Shown in pieces: positions 53,890 to 63,986 of a DNA stretch of 64,000 bases; position 1 is the first letter of the stretch, and each line of letters opens with the position of its first letter. Origin of the DNA: Paenibacillus xylanivorans (GTDB lineage Bacteria > Bacillota > Bacilli > Paenibacillales > Paenibacillaceae). Below the pieces are notes generated by a model. It was not told the origin of the DNA and ran no database searches. It saw nothing but the letters and a program-made list of their open reading frames with translations. Position numbers and translations under genes: made by a program. The stretch is from contig NZ_LITU01000061.1 of assembly GCF_001280595.1 (NCBI RefSeq), positions 1-64,000 of the forward strand. Reading direction: 5' to 3'.

Positions 53890-54714
53890 ATGCCGCGTAA
53901 GTTAAGTCTATGGGAAGGCGTCACTATCGCAGTTCTTGCAGTCATAGCCTGTATTATGCTTTTGCCTTATGCCTGGATGGTATTGTCATCTCTGAAAAGC
54001 AACATGGACATCGTCTCGGGTTCCGGCGGGTTGTTTCCAAGTAAGCCGAGCCTGGACGGATACCGAACGGTTTTTAGCGAGGCGCCGTTTGTTACGTGGC
54101 TGTTTAACAGCCTGGTGACATCCGTCATCATAACGGTAATTACCTTATTTACCAGTGCTCTGGCCGGATATGTATTTGCCAAGCATCAGTTTAAAGGCAA
54201 GAAACTGCTATTCATTCTGATCCTGGCAACCATGATGATTCCCTTTCAGGTTATTATGATTCCAACTTATCTGATTACCGCTGAGCTTGGACTGGTTAAC
54301 CATTTGCTCGCGATCATTTTGCCCAATCTGGTCAGCTCCTACGGTGTATTTCTGGCTAAACAATTCATTGAAGAGATTCCACAAGAGCTGCTGGAAGCAG
54401 CAAGGATAGACGGTTCAGGCGAATTCAGGCTGATGCTTCGCATCGTTATGCCGCTTATTATGCCCATGCTGTCAGCCTTGGGGATATTCACGTTCATGAA
54501 CTCCTGGAATAACTATCTGTGGCCATTGATTGTATTAAATGATGAGAGCAAAATGACCGTTCCGCTGGCATTGGTCTATTTTAACGGAACGCATCAGGTC
54601 AACTACAATGTCGTCATGTCAGCTGCGGTGCTGATTACGATACCGGTTATTATAATATTCCTGATCTTCCAGAAGCAATTTATTAAAGGCCTGGCGATGA
54701 CAGGCATGAAATAA
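53890..54714 (+). CDS. Sugar ABC transporter permease, MalG/UgpE type
   Basis: This 274-residue six-helix permease has its EAA loop at LLEAARIDGSGEFRLMLRIV, followed by NSWNNYLWPLIVL as in MalG-type subunits. AGGAGG lies 7 nt before the ATG. It completes the transporter and directly precedes the GH4 gene by 18 nt. Confidence 0.92.
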   Translation: MPRKLSLWEGVTIAVLAVIACIMLLPYAWMVLSSLKSNMDIVSGSGGLFPSKPSLDGYRTVFSEAPFVTWLFNSLVTSVIITVITLFTSALAGYVFAKHQFKGKKLLFILILATMMIPFQVIMIPTYLITAELGLVNHLLAIILPNLVSSYGVFLAKQFIEEIPQELLEAARIDGSGEFRLMLRIVMPLIMPMLSALGIFTFMNSWNNYLWPLIVLNDESKMTVPLALVYFNGTHQVNYNVVMSAAVLITIPVIIIFLIFQKQFIKGLAMTGMK

Positions 54715-54732
54715 CGGGTGAGGAGAAAAGTT

Positions 54733-56037
54733 ATGACTAAAATCTCAATTATCGGAGCAGGCAGTGCATTTACGCGCGAGATCGCTATGGATATTCTGCT
54801 GATTGAAGGCTTGGAGGGTGGCACCATTGCCCTGGTTGATATCGACGAACGGCGGCTTGAGTTGGCACGCAGACTTGTACTTCAGATCGTGGAACGGACA
54901 GGGAAGACGTGGGAGGTGCTTGCCTCCACTGATCGCAGAGAGGTAATCGGCGGTTCACAGTTCGTGATCAACCAAATTGAAGTCGGCGGGCTGGAGACAG
55001 TTCGTTATGAATATGAAATTCCGCTGAAATACGGGGTGAAACAATGCATTGGCGATACGTTGGGACCGGGAGGACTGTTCAAGACGCTCCGTACCCTTCC
55101 CAGCTGGATAGAGATCGTTCGGGACATTGAAGCGCTCTGCCCGGACTGCATGATTCTGAACTATACCAATCCGATGTCTGCGGTTACACTCCTGACTTCC
55201 CGCATTACGGACATTCCGGTAGTAGGACTATGCCACTCGATCCAGAACACATCGGCTCAACTGGCCGAATATGCCGGAGTTCCTTATGAAGAAATGTCAT
55301 GGAAAGCCGGTGGTATTAACCACATGTCCTGGTTCGTGGAGCTGTCTCACGGAGGGAAGGATCTGTATCCTGTTCTTATGGAAAAAATACAATCTACTCC
55401 TGAACTGCTACGACAGGATCCGGTCCGCTTGGATGCCATGAAATATTTAGGAGCTTTTGTCTCGGAATCCAGCGGCCATTTCTCGGAATATATCCCGTAT
55501 TACCGAAAACGCCAATCGCTTATCGATCAGCACTGCAGCACAGGTTATAACGGAGCCACAGGGTTCTATGCTGACAACTGGCCGATCTGGCGGAGGGAGA
55601 ATGATGAACAGATCGTTTCGCAACTTGAGGGAACGGCACCGCTTGAGCTTAAATCCAGTAATGAATATGCAGCTATTATCATTGAAGCAGTATTGAAGAA
55701 TGAGCCGAAGGTCATTTATGGTAACGTTCCAAACCGGGGGTTGATTGAAAATTTGCAGCCTGACGGTGTGGTGGAAGTGGCCTGCCTCGTTGACGGGAAA
55801 GGCGTTCAGCCTTGCCGCTTCGGAAGACTGCCCGAGCATTTGGCCGCATTGTGCCGCTCAAATATGGCTTTTTTTGACCTGGCTGTGGAAGCTGTGCGGA
55901 GGAGTGACAAGGAAATGGCACGCCATGCACTGATGTTGGACCCGCTAACTGCTGCTGTGTGCTCCCTGGAGGAAATCGGAAGCATGTTCGATGAACTGTA
56001 TGAGGCGGAACAGGGGTTTGTTCCGGTGTTGAAATGA
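54733..56037 (+). CDS. GH4 NAD-dependent glycosidase, alpha-galactosidase-type motif
   Basis: This 434-residue cytosolic glycosidase uses the GH4 redox-elimination mechanism with NAD and a divalent metal. The Rossmann loop is [11 protein letters not shown] near the N-terminus, and [10 protein letters not shown] is typical. The metal ligands are Cys167 (GLCHSIQN) and His197 (GGINHMSW). Within GH4, the CHS(V/I) variant is characteristic of alpha-galactosidases acting on unphosphorylated substrates, unlike CDMP or CNVP 6-phosphoglycosidases. GAGGAG and the ATG at 54733 set the start. Context with an ABC transporter rather than a PTS agrees with a free alpha-galactoside or related glycoside. Confidence 0.9.
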   Translation: MTKISIIGAGSAFTREIAMDILLIEGLEGGTIALVDIDERRLELARRLVLQIVERTGKTWEVLASTDRREVIGGSQFVINQIEVGGLETVRYEYEIPLKYGVKQCIGDTLGPGGLFKTLRTLPSWIEIVRDIEALCPDCMILNYTNPMSAVTLLTSRITDIPVVGLCHSIQNTSAQLAEYAGVPYEEMSWKAGGINHMSWFVELSHGGKDLYPVLMEKIQSTPELLRQDPVRLDAMKYLGAFVSESSGHFSEYIPYYRKRQSLIDQHCSTGYNGATGFYADNWPIWRRENDEQIVSQLEGTAPLELKSSNEYAAIIIEAVLKNEPKVIYGNVPNRGLIENLQPDGVVEVACLVDGKGVQPCRFGRLPEHLAALCRSNMAFFDLAVEAVRRSDKEMARHALMLDPLTAAVCSLEEIGSMFDELYEAEQGFVPVLK

Positions 56038-56987
56038 TGCAGAGACAGGAAGCAAGTCCCGTTGTCGTCATCGCTGGCGAGCTAAATGTAGACGTCATTG
56101 TATCCGGAAGGGATGTGATGCCGGAATGGAATCGGGAGAAAATGGTCGATGGCTTTGAGGTTGTACTGGGTTCCTCATCGGCAATCACCGCCTGTGCGCT
56201 GGCAAGCTTGGGAGCGGATGTGAGATTCGTCAGCGTCGTGGGGGATGACGATTTCGGAAGGTTCTGTATAGCTGAGCTACAGCGTATGGGCGTGGATACA
56301 GAGCATGTAACCAGATTGTCTGGTATCAAGACAGGTGTGACCTTATCCCTATCCACACCCGTAGACCGCGGACTGTTAACGTACGCTGGCAGCATCCCGT
56401 TGTTGACTCCGGATTATATTCCAGAGTCACTGTTGCAGCAGGCCACACATCTTCATTTTGGTTCCTATTATTTACAGGATGGAATGAGGCCCCATTGGCC
56501 TGGACTTTTTACAAAGCTGCGGGCCAATGGGATCAGCACATCTTTTGACACAGGGTGGGATGTATCCAATCAATGGGATCGCGATGGAATATGTGCACTA
56601 CTGGCAGAGACTGATTTGTTTATTCCCAGCGAGGATGAACTGCTGCACATTTTCCCTGCCGACGGGGTAGCCGATGTGCTTGACTCTATGCTTCCTGCCA
56701 TGGCGGGAATTGTAGCAGTCAAACAAGGGTCAAAAGGTGCTACACTTCGCGAACTGGACGAAAGTACAATATCGGCCGGATCTTACGCTTTGAGCCCTAT
56801 CGATACGACAGGAGCTGGCGACTGTTTCAACGCAGGAATTATATATGGATATTTGCTCGGAATACGGGGCGACGGACTGCTGCGGTTTGCCAATGCATGT
56901 GGTGCATTGTCCACGCTTGGCATCGGAGGCACAGGTAGCCTGCCGACGATGGAGACTGTACTTCATTTGCAAGAAGGGCTTAAATAG
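56034..56987 (+). CDS. PfkB-family carbohydrate kinase
   Basis: This 317-residue ribokinase-type sugar kinase opens with VVVIAGELNVDVIVSGRDVM. It has the glycine-rich FEVVLGSSSAITACALASLG and SVVGDDDFGRF signatures and the anion-hole/base motif IDTTGAGDCFNAG with Asp263. It overlaps the GH4 stop codon (ATGA), so its substrate is likely the monosaccharide released by GH4. It is distinct from the LacC-like kinase at 49639, giving the operon two sequential phosphorylation steps. Confidence 0.9.
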   Translation: MMQRQEASPVVVIAGELNVDVIVSGRDVMPEWNREKMVDGFEVVLGSSSAITACALASLGADVRFVSVVGDDDFGRFCIAELQRMGVDTEHVTRLSGIKTGVTLSLSTPVDRGLLTYAGSIPLLTPDYIPESLLQQATHLHFGSYYLQDGMRPHWPGLFTKLRANGISTSFDTGWDVSNQWDRDGICALLAETDLFIPSEDELLHIFPADGVADVLDSMLPAMAGIVAVKQGSKGATLRELDESTISAGSYALSPIDTTGAGDCFNAGIIYGYLLGIRGDGLLRFANACGALSTLGIGGTGSLPTMETVLHLQEGLK

Positions 56988-57038
56988 TAAGGTCTGGCTT
57001 TATTCTGCGCAACCCATTAATCAAAGGGAGTTGAGGGT

Positions 57039-58586
57039 ATGTTGAAATTCGGTAAAACATTGCTGGTGGGATTAAGTATGGCGGTAGGGATAGGACTGGT
57101 TTCAGGGATTGAATGGTCCTCATCCGCTGCCGCAGCAGGCACGGATTACTATGTGGCAACAAGTGGAAATGACTCCAATACGGGAACGAGCAGCGCGCCA
57201 TGGAAGACGCTTCAACACGCAGCGGATGCTGTTCCTGCAGGCAGTACAGTACATGTTCGCGGCGGTGTGTACAACCAGAAGCTGAAGATCACCCGCTCAG
57301 GCTCCGCTTCACAGGGACCAATTGTATTCACTAACGATGGCACGGAGACTCCAATTATTGACGGAACTGGACTTTCAGTTAGCGGGATTGAAGGGCTGAT
57401 TGACCTGACCGATGTGAATTACGTTACCGTTCAGGGTTTTGAAATTCGCAATTATACCACGGCGACCAAGGACGTCATGCCCGTAGGCATCTATGTTCAC
57501 GGATCAGGCAGCTTCATCAATTTGTCCGGTAACAAAGTCCATGATATTAAAAACACGGCTACCCCAACCGGTAGTGATCTGCTTGGACGTGACGCACATG
57601 GGATCGCTGTATATGGCACAAAAGCGCCGGACTCCATTCACGATATTACGATTAACGGTAATGAACTGTACAATCTCGTCCTCGGCTCCAGCGAATCACT
57701 GGTTCTGAACGGTAACGTAGATACTTTCGCGGTGACCAACAATGTCATTCACGATAACGACAACATTGGTATTGATCTCATCGGTTATGAGGGTAAAGCG
57801 CCGAATACGGCTTACGATCAAGTGCGGAACGGACTCGTAAAGGGCAACAGAGTCTACAATATTTCTTCCAATAATAATCCTTCATACGGGAAGTCACTTC
57901 CGAATAACAGTAATGCAGCCGATGGCATCTATGTTGATGGTGGCAAGGACAGTATTATTGAGCAGAACTACAGCTATAGCAATGATATCGGTATCGAGAT
58001 TGCGTCAGAGCATGCCGGTAAGTCCACGAGCAATATTACTGTGCGCAGCAACGCAGTCTACAACAACCGACTAACCGGCATTGCCATGGGTGGCTACGAT
58101 AACAAGCGTGGCTCCACAGTAAACTGTAAGATCGTTAACAATACGGTTTACAAAAATGACACGCTTGGCGATGGCAGCGGCCAGCTTTACGTTCAGTTTG
58201 ATACACAAAATAATGTAATTAAGAACAACATTTTCGTAGCCAGTTCCACAGATGTGTTGATTTACAATGAATACACTAAGAATTCTGGAAACGTTGTGGA
58301 TTATAATCTCTATTTTGCTCCTGCAGGTAGCAGTGGAGCGAACTGGACATGGAAAAATAAAGACTACACCGGTTTCTCCGCTTACAAAACGGGAACTGGC
58401 AATGACGCACACTCCTTGTTCGTTGATCCCAAGTTTGTGAATGCTTCAGTTTACGATTTCCATCTTCAATCTTCATCTCCAGCGATTGATGCAGGGAATA
58501 CGGATAGTGCAATCATCGGAACACTGGACATTGAGGGGAAACCAAGAGTACAGGGAGCTGCTGTGAATATCGGCGCTTACGAGTAA
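57039..58586 (+). CDS. Secreted right-handed beta-helix protein, polysaccharide lyase/hydrolase-like
   Basis: This 515-residue exported protein has a signal peptide ending near residue 33 (SSSAAAAGTD). It begins with a DUF1565-type start, DYYVATSGNDSNTGTSSAPW, and continues with parallel beta-helix turns rich in Asn ladders (ISGNKVHDIKN, ITINGNELYNL, VTNNVIHDNDNIGIDL, SNAVYNNRLTGIAM). The catalytic specificity of such folds (PL1, PL9, GH28-like, epimerase) cannot be read off. AAGGGAG precedes the start. As the only extracellular enzyme of this operon, it is the best candidate for the depolymerase that feeds the transporter. Confidence 0.85.
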   Translation: MLKFGKTLLVGLSMAVGIGLVSGIEWSSSAAAAGTDYYVATSGNDSNTGTSSAPWKTLQHAADAVPAGSTVHVRGGVYNQKLKITRSGSASQGPIVFTNDGTETPIIDGTGLSVSGIEGLIDLTDVNYVTVQGFEIRNYTTATKDVMPVGIYVHGSGSFINLSGNKVHDIKNTATPTGSDLLGRDAHGIAVYGTKAPDSIHDITINGNELYNLVLGSSESLVLNGNVDTFAVTNNVIHDNDNIGIDLIGYEGKAPNTAYDQVRNGLVKGNRVYNISSNNNPSYGKSLPNNSNAADGIYVDGGKDSIIEQNYSYSNDIGIEIASEHAGKSTSNITVRSNAVYNNRLTGIAMGGYDNKRGSTVNCKIVNNTVYKNDTLGDGSGQLYVQFDTQNNVIKNNIFVASSTDVLIYNEYTKNSGNVVDYNLYFAPAGSSGANWTWKNKDYTGFSAYKTGTGNDAHSLFVDPKFVNASVYDFHLQSSSPAIDAGNTDSAIIGTLDIEGKPRVQGAAVNIGAYE

Positions 58587-58630
58587 GATTTATAATCTAA
58601 CGGGAAGATTCTTCCCTAAGGCAATCCAAC

Positions 58631-58662
58631 AAAGGCGGCTGAATAATCAGCTGCCTTTGTTT
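58631..58662 (+). terminator. Terminator of the aldolase-to-beta-helix operon
   Basis: AAAGGCGGCTGA/TCAGCTGCCTTT (one G-T pair) with an ATAA loop, followed by a T-rich tail. It closes the gene run that begins near 48690. The remaining 170 nt before the next gene show no clear operator. Confidence 0.85.
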
Positions 58663-58838
58663 TATTTAAATATTAATAACCCTCTTAAAATGGTTGTGTC
58701 TGAGTTGGATCTTACCTCAATCCATATTTAGGTAAGGAGCTGCATTTCCATTTTGAGCCAAGGATAGTAAAATCGGTTATAACATGATTAATGCTAAGGT
58801 TAATTCACAACTGTAGCAAAGAAAGGAGGATATTTGGA

Positions 58839-60500
58839 ATGAAAACCAGTTTCATCAAGCACAGTATGGCCATCTATTGGATCATAATCTTAATGCTCGT
58901 TTTGGTTGCGTGTTCCCGGTCAGAGCAAAGTGAAAATCCATCACCCTCACAGACCACTCATCTTATACTACAACCAGTTGAATACAAGCTGAATCCCGAT
59001 GAACCCGCATGGAAGCTTGATACGACTCCTGTGGATTTGACCTGGTTCGTAGGTGCCAACTGGTATGGACACACCTGGGGTGAGAGCTTGACCTCCAAGT
59101 ATGTAACGGAGAAAACAGGTGTTAGTGTCAAATTTGAAGTGCCATCCGGTGAAGCGAGCGAACAAATTACGCTGATGATGACCTCCGGTAAGCTGCCGGA
59201 TTTGATGACAATAGGCTCGTGGGAAAGTGCGATTAATAAGTTGTGGGAAGGCGATCAGGTATATGCCTTAAATGAATTGGCCGAGCAGTATGATCCCTAC
59301 TTTTTCAAGGTCGCGGGCGACGGTACATTGAAGTGGTATCGTCAGGAAAACGGAAATACATATGGCATTCCAAATGATTCATACAGCCCCAAGCAGATGC
59401 AAGCAACTGGTTTGACGGCTGCCAACCAAACCTTTTTGGTGCGAAAAGATCTGTATGAGGCTATGGGCAGACCGGATTTGAGCACTCCGGAAGGCTTTCT
59501 GAACGCATTGCAACTGTTAAAGGATCAGTATTCTGTTTATAAAGGTCAGCTCATCAGCCCCTTCTTCGCTCAGGGGAATGTCTCTTACGGGATGACCGAT
59601 TACCTGCAGAACCTGCTGGCTATTCCACATGAAAAGGACGGTAAATTTAACGACCGTATGACCGACCCGGACTATATTAACTGGCTCAAAACCTTCCGCA
59701 CAGCCTATGAGCGTGGCTTGATTAATGTGGATTTTATGGTGGACTCGAATGCTCAGGTAGAGGAAAAAACCAGTAATGCCCGCTATTTTATGATGATTCG
59801 CGAGTGGAATGGCATGGCGGCTATCAATCCGATATTGGCCGCAGGTGCATATCCGAATTCGTACTACATCGCTGTGGATGGCCCGCAAAGCACACAAGGT
59901 GATTCCGCCGGACTGTTCCCCGGCAATATGGACGGCTGGATGGTTACGATGATTAGCAAATCCACCAAATACCCTGAACGAGCCATCCGCTTCTTGACCT
60001 ATCTCGCCAGTGAAGAAGGCCAAAGGGATGTATTTCTGGGCAAAGAAGGCGAAACATGGACGATGGAAAATGGCAAACCGCAGTTGAAGGCGGAAATGGT
60101 CCAATTGCTTGACAAGGATAGGGAGCGGCTGGAAAAGGAATACGGTATCATGGATACCTACTGGATGCTGCGAAACCCTGCTTTTGTTAACCAGTGGAGA
60201 CCGGAGAAGGCTCCATCCGTTAAGCAAATGGAGGAGTTCGCCAACAAACAGGCTGATATGGACAGCGGCATCTATAAGGGAATAGATCCTGTAGGAGATT
60301 CCGATATAGCGTTAGCCTGGTCACGTATTTCTCAGAATTGGGAAGAAGTGCTGCCAGAACTGATTACCGCCAAAGATGAAGCTGCTTTTGATAAGATTTT
60401 CGAAAATTTCCTAGCCCGCCGTGTGAATTACGGCTTTAATCAGGTAATGGAGTACCGTCAGGCCGAGCTGGATGCGCGAAAAGCAAAGATGGCGGAATAA
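58839..60500 (+). CDS. LplA-like extracellular solute-binding lipoprotein
   Basis: This 553-residue lipoprotein (lipobox LVLVAC) belongs to the large Paenibacillus LplA-type binding proteins, longer than classical family 1 members. Marks are YVTEKTGVSVKFEVPSGEAS, GKLPDLMTIGSWES, YGIPNDSYSPKQM and GLFPGNMDGWMVTMISKSTK. AAAGGAGG fixes the ATG at 58839. A YesM/YesN pair follows, and such binding proteins are often part of the signal or the target of that pair. Its permeases are not in the window and may lie to the right. Confidence 0.88.
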   Translation: MKTSFIKHSMAIYWIIILMLVLVACSRSEQSENPSPSQTTHLILQPVEYKLNPDEPAWKLDTTPVDLTWFVGANWYGHTWGESLTSKYVTEKTGVSVKFEVPSGEASEQITLMMTSGKLPDLMTIGSWESAINKLWEGDQVYALNELAEQYDPYFFKVAGDGTLKWYRQENGNTYGIPNDSYSPKQMQATGLTAANQTFLVRKDLYEAMGRPDLSTPEGFLNALQLLKDQYSVYKGQLISPFFAQGNVSYGMTDYLQNLLAIPHEKDGKFNDRMTDPDYINWLKTFRTAYERGLINVDFMVDSNAQVEEKTSNARYFMMIREWNGMAAINPILAAGAYPNSYYIAVDGPQSTQGDSAGLFPGNMDGWMVTMISKSTKYPERAIRFLTYLASEEGQRDVFLGKEGETWTMENGKPQLKAEMVQLLDKDRERLEKEYGIMDTYWMLRNPAFVNQWRPEKAPSVKQMEEFANKQADMDSGIYKGIDPVGDSDIALAWSRISQNWEEVLPELITAKDEAAFDKIFENFLARRVNYGFNQVMEYRQAELDARKAKMAE

Positions 60501-60575
60501 CCATTCCCTATCAGCCTCGTTACCTATCAGACAACTTGTAATATATGGTATAACAAAGGTGGGGAGGGCATCAGA

Positions 60576-62411
60576 ATGAAATATCTACTGACTAGACTGA
60601 GGAAGCTTTACCGCAATTCGCGTATATCCCAGAAGCTGTTTCTGGCGTTTAGCCTGATGATTGCCATACCTGTTATTTTGGTGTCCTTTTTATATATTCG
60701 CATGCAGGAAAGCCAGCTGTATAAGGATGCTATGGCAGCAGGCAATAGCCACGTTTCATGGTTAAACGAACAATTACGCAGCAGGATGGACATCATTGAT
60801 AACGCTTCCACAACTGCACTTACTCAAAAGGCATTTGTGGATTTTATTCATTCCAATATGATTGTGGATGGACTACGACTGGTGAAATTTAAACAAAACC
60901 AATTTGAACAAATGCAAAATATCATTCAAAGCAATGCGATGATTAGTGAGCTCAGCTTTTATGTCGATAACCCGAACTTGTATGAAATCTGGCCTGAAAT
61001 CTATCATTACAAGAAATTTTGGCCGCAGGATTACTGGGCAAAGCTTCGGGATGAAGGTGGTGCGGCATACCGTTTATTTTCTTTTAAGGACGGAGATCAT
61101 ACGCTATCCTACTATCGACTGGTTCGTCTTCAGGGTCAGGAGAAAAAACGACCTAGCATCATGGAAATTCGCGTTCAGCACAGTATGTTTTTCAGCGACC
61201 TGCTCCAGGAGAACAAGGGAGATTTTTTTTCTGTTTTGATGAACGAAAGCGATCCTCCCCAATATGTTTACAATCCCCAGCATGAGTTTTCTCGAAAGGC
61301 CGGGGAAGGGCTGGTCGATATCCTTGGCAGTATTCATCGCCAGTTGGATGTACTGCCGCAGGAAAGTCCCGTTAAAATTAAGGTGGGTGATCAGAGCTAC
61401 TATGCACTGTACCGCTACATCGCTCCGCTGAATACTTATGTGGTCGATATTGCCTCCCATCAGGCATTGATGAAGGGGCCTCGCAGCTGGTATGCATTTG
61501 TGGTAACGATTACATTATGTGTATTGCTGCTGATCATGCTACTCGTGTCACATACAACTCGGCGCATTTTTCGACGGCTGGACAGCGTACTGGCTTCAAT
61601 GCGTCAGGTTCGGAAAGGTGAGCTGGATGCAATGATTGATACCGGTCTAGATGAAAATGAGAGAGGGGATGAAATCGATGAGGTAGCTGTGAGTTACAAC
61701 AAAATGTTACATGAGGTCAAACGTCTGATGACACAGGTCGTGGATAAGCAGTTAATCGCCAAAAACGCACAGCTGCACTCACTTCATTCGCAGATTAACT
61801 CTCATTTTTTGTATAATGCACTGGAATCTATTCGTATGCTCGCAGAGGTTCAACGGCAACCCACTATTGCCAATTCATTGGTATCATTAGGCTCACAGCT
61901 TCGCTACAGCATGAAGTGGCGCAGCGATACCGTTGCGCTTCGTGAGGAACTTGCCAATATCCAAAGCTACATTCAATTTATTAATTTAATGGAAGGTGGC
62001 AGCATAAAATTGACGGCAGATCTCCCGCAAGAGGTGCTTCGCTATGCGATTCCTAAAATGTGCATGCAGCCCATTGTTGAAAATGCAGTTCATCACGCTG
62101 CACCTTCAGGAGATAGTGTCTGTATTCAGATGACCGTTTCAGTGGAGAATAACCGCTTGCTCATTAAGATACAAGATGATGGAGTGGGGCTAGACCCAGA
62201 GATGTTAGTCCGAATGCAAGCGGCACTGCGGGGAGATTCGGATACGCCGATGGTTACCAGCAAGAACGGATTAGGTTTGGAAAACGTGAATAAGCGGCTG
62301 CAGCTTCATTATGGCAAGGGTTGCGGTCTTTGGATTGATAGTGTTCAGGGCGCTTATACTTGTGTAACGATACGCTTGCCTTGGGAAAATATAAATCTTG
62401 GAGGGTGGTAG
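60576..62411 (+). CDS. YesM-family sensor histidine kinase
   Basis: This 611-residue membrane kinase has helix 1 at about residues 20-40 and an extracellular sensing domain of about 260 residues. Helix 2 is near residues 303-326, followed by a HAMP linker. The dimerisation/phospho-acceptor region reads SLHSQINSHFLYNALES with His410. The ATPase domain has MCMQPIVENAVHHA (N box), IQDDGVGLD and GLGLENVNKRL. The usual NPHFLYN motif has Ser in place of Pro. GGGGAGG precedes the start. It is 3 nt from the response regulator and should phosphorylate it in response to an extracellular carbohydrate signal. Confidence 0.92.
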   Translation: MKYLLTRLRKLYRNSRISQKLFLAFSLMIAIPVILVSFLYIRMQESQLYKDAMAAGNSHVSWLNEQLRSRMDIIDNASTTALTQKAFVDFIHSNMIVDGLRLVKFKQNQFEQMQNIIQSNAMISELSFYVDNPNLYEIWPEIYHYKKFWPQDYWAKLRDEGGAAYRLFSFKDGDHTLSYYRLVRLQGQEKKRPSIMEIRVQHSMFFSDLLQENKGDFFSVLMNESDPPQYVYNPQHEFSRKAGEGLVDILGSIHRQLDVLPQESPVKIKVGDQSYYALYRYIAPLNTYVVDIASHQALMKGPRSWYAFVVTITLCVLLLIMLLVSHTTRRIFRRLDSVLASMRQVRKGELDAMIDTGLDENERGDEIDEVAVSYNKMLHEVKRLMTQVVDKQLIAKNAQLHSLHSQINSHFLYNALESIRMLAEVQRQPTIANSLVSLGSQLRYSMKWRSDTVALREELANIQSYIQFINLMEGGSIKLTADLPQEVLRYAIPKMCMQPIVENAVHHAAPSGDSVCIQMTVSVENNRLLIKIQDDGVGLDPEMLVRMQAALRGDSDTPMVTSKNGLGLENVNKRLQLHYGKGCGLWIDSVQGAYTCVTIRLPWENINLGGW

Positions 62412-62414
62412 GAG

Positions 62415-63986
62415 ATGATCAACATTCTGATTGTGGACGATCAAAAGCACATACGTGACGGTCTGCAGGCGATGCTACATCAATTTCCTCTAAAACTGAA
62501 CAACATTTATTGTGCCGCGAGCGGGATTGAGGCGCTAAATCTTTTGCGCCAGCACAGCATTCACATCGTTATTACCGATATTATGATGCCGGATATGGAT
62601 GGTTTGGCGCTCATGGCACAAACGAAGGAGGAGCGTATTGAGGTGGAATACCTCATTATTAGCGGTTATAGTGATTTTACATATGCTCAAAGAGCCATCG
62701 AACTTGGGGCAAAGGGCTACTTGCTAAAACCCCTAAAGCGGGAGGATTTGCAAACTTCGTTAGACCATGTATGGCAAGAAATCCAAACACGGCAGACACT
62801 TACGCACAACATGCAGCATATATCCCGTCTCGCCCAAGAGACAGATCGTAAAGAATTACGAATGTTTATGCAAGGTGCGTTAAACGATGAGGCCTGGATC
62901 CTCCAAATCCAGGACCACCATCCTACCCTATGGCACAATTATCGCTTATGCTTGCTTCGGGAGAAATGTTGGATTAACCAGCCAGGGGCGAGCAGCGCCC
63001 ATAGCATGGAAGCTATTGCCTATGATGTGTTCGGTACACAAGGCTGTATTTGCCTGCAACACAGCCCGTACCTGATTCTCGCAGTGGATGGAGCCATAGA
63101 TCCGGATGCTTTACCAGCGGCGCTGAAGGTAGCACTGATCGATGCTGTAACCGTCATGACTGACCCTCAGCAGGGATTAAAGGTGCTGCCAGGCAGCTAC
63201 ACACAAGTGCTTGAGCTATACCGCCATAGTTACCTGTTTCCAGATCAGTACAGTATCCTGCCAGCACATATTGAGCATATGGAGCAGCAGTGGCAACTTC
63301 CCTATGAAGAGCTTTATGATCTGTTCCAATCCGTTGGGACCGACAATAGTGGTAAAATCGCCCAAGGCATTTCCGCAATATTTCACAAAAATGTGCTGCA
63401 ACGCTATCATATTCGCTATACCCAGCAGCTCTGCGGTGCTACCGTGAAGATGATGGAAGAGTACGAGCGTATTATTCGCCCCTATATGGGGGAGGAGGCG
63501 CTGGATCTTGAGTCTTTGCGTAATCTCTTTGATTATCCGGGAATGCGCGATTATATTCAAGCGCTGCAACAGCAGCTGCTTCGGCTGAATCAGTTCTATT
63601 TTGAATATAAGCACAGCTATCGCAATTCGCAGGACTTGAATGAAGCCATACGTTTTATACACGAGAGCTATCATAAGCCGCTGGACCTCGCAATGGTATC
63701 CAATCATGTCTCACTTAATTATGCCTATTTCTCAAATCTGTTTAAAAAGAATATTGGCAAAGGTTTTGCCGAATACTTGCGAGATGTGCGTCTGGATAAA
63801 GCGCGGCGGCTCCTAGCCGAAACCGATTATAAAGTTGTCGAGGTGGCTGCTATGGTAGGTTATGAAAGCTACAAAAGCTTTACACGGGCTTTTCGCCTCG
63901 TGATGCAGATCCAACCCTCAGAGTACCGACAAATGATGCGGCAAAAGGTAGAAAGTGAAGTGCAGTACCGCAGCTCAACACCCTGA
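62415..63986 (+). CDS. YesN-family response regulator with AraC-type DNA-binding domain
   Basis: This 523-residue regulator has a receiver domain (about residues 1-120) with acidic pocket LIVDDQKH, phospho-acceptor Asp55 (VITDIMMPDMDG) and Lys105 (YLLKP). A long helical linker leads to two AraC HTH motifs near the C-terminus (LDLAMVSNHVSLNYAYFSNL, KVVEVAAMVGYESYKSFTRA). It is the cognate partner of the YesM kinase and probably activates the adjacent transporter or exoenzyme genes. The start lies in GGTAGGAG-ATG. The final 14 nt of the window after it hold nothing assignable. Confidence 0.93.
   Translation: MINILIVDDQKHIRDGLQAMLHQFPLKLNNIYCAASGIEALNLLRQHSIHIVITDIMMPDMDGLALMAQTKEERIEVEYLIISGYSDFTYAQRAIELGAKGYLLKPLKREDLQTSLDHVWQEIQTRQTLTHNMQHISRLAQETDRKELRMFMQGALNDEAWILQIQDHHPTLWHNYRLCLLREKCWINQPGASSAHSMEAIAYDVFGTQGCICLQHSPYLILAVDGAIDPDALPAALKVALIDAVTVMTDPQQGLKVLPGSYTQVLELYRHSYLFPDQYSILPAHIEHMEQQWQLPYEELYDLFQSVGTDNSGKIAQGISAIFHKNVLQRYHIRYTQQLCGATVKMMEEYERIIRPYMGEEALDLESLRNLFDYPGMRDYIQALQQQLLRLNQFYFEYKHSYRNSQDLNEAIRFIHESYHKPLDLAMVSNHVSLNYAYFSNLFKKNIGKGFAEYLRDVRLDKARRLLAETDYKVVEVAAMVGYESYKSFTRAFRLVMQIQPSEYRQMMRQKVESEVQYRSSTP

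Noticed and set aside
55712-56395. 227-codon antisense frame across the GH4 and PfkB genes
   Set aside because: It covers the ATGA junction of two well-supported genes and shows low-complexity Thr/Ser/Pro sequence only.
59517-60227. 236-codon antisense frame inside the LplA-like gene
   Set aside because: Same reasons; composition is rich in His/Arg/Ile as typical for reverse-frame shadows.
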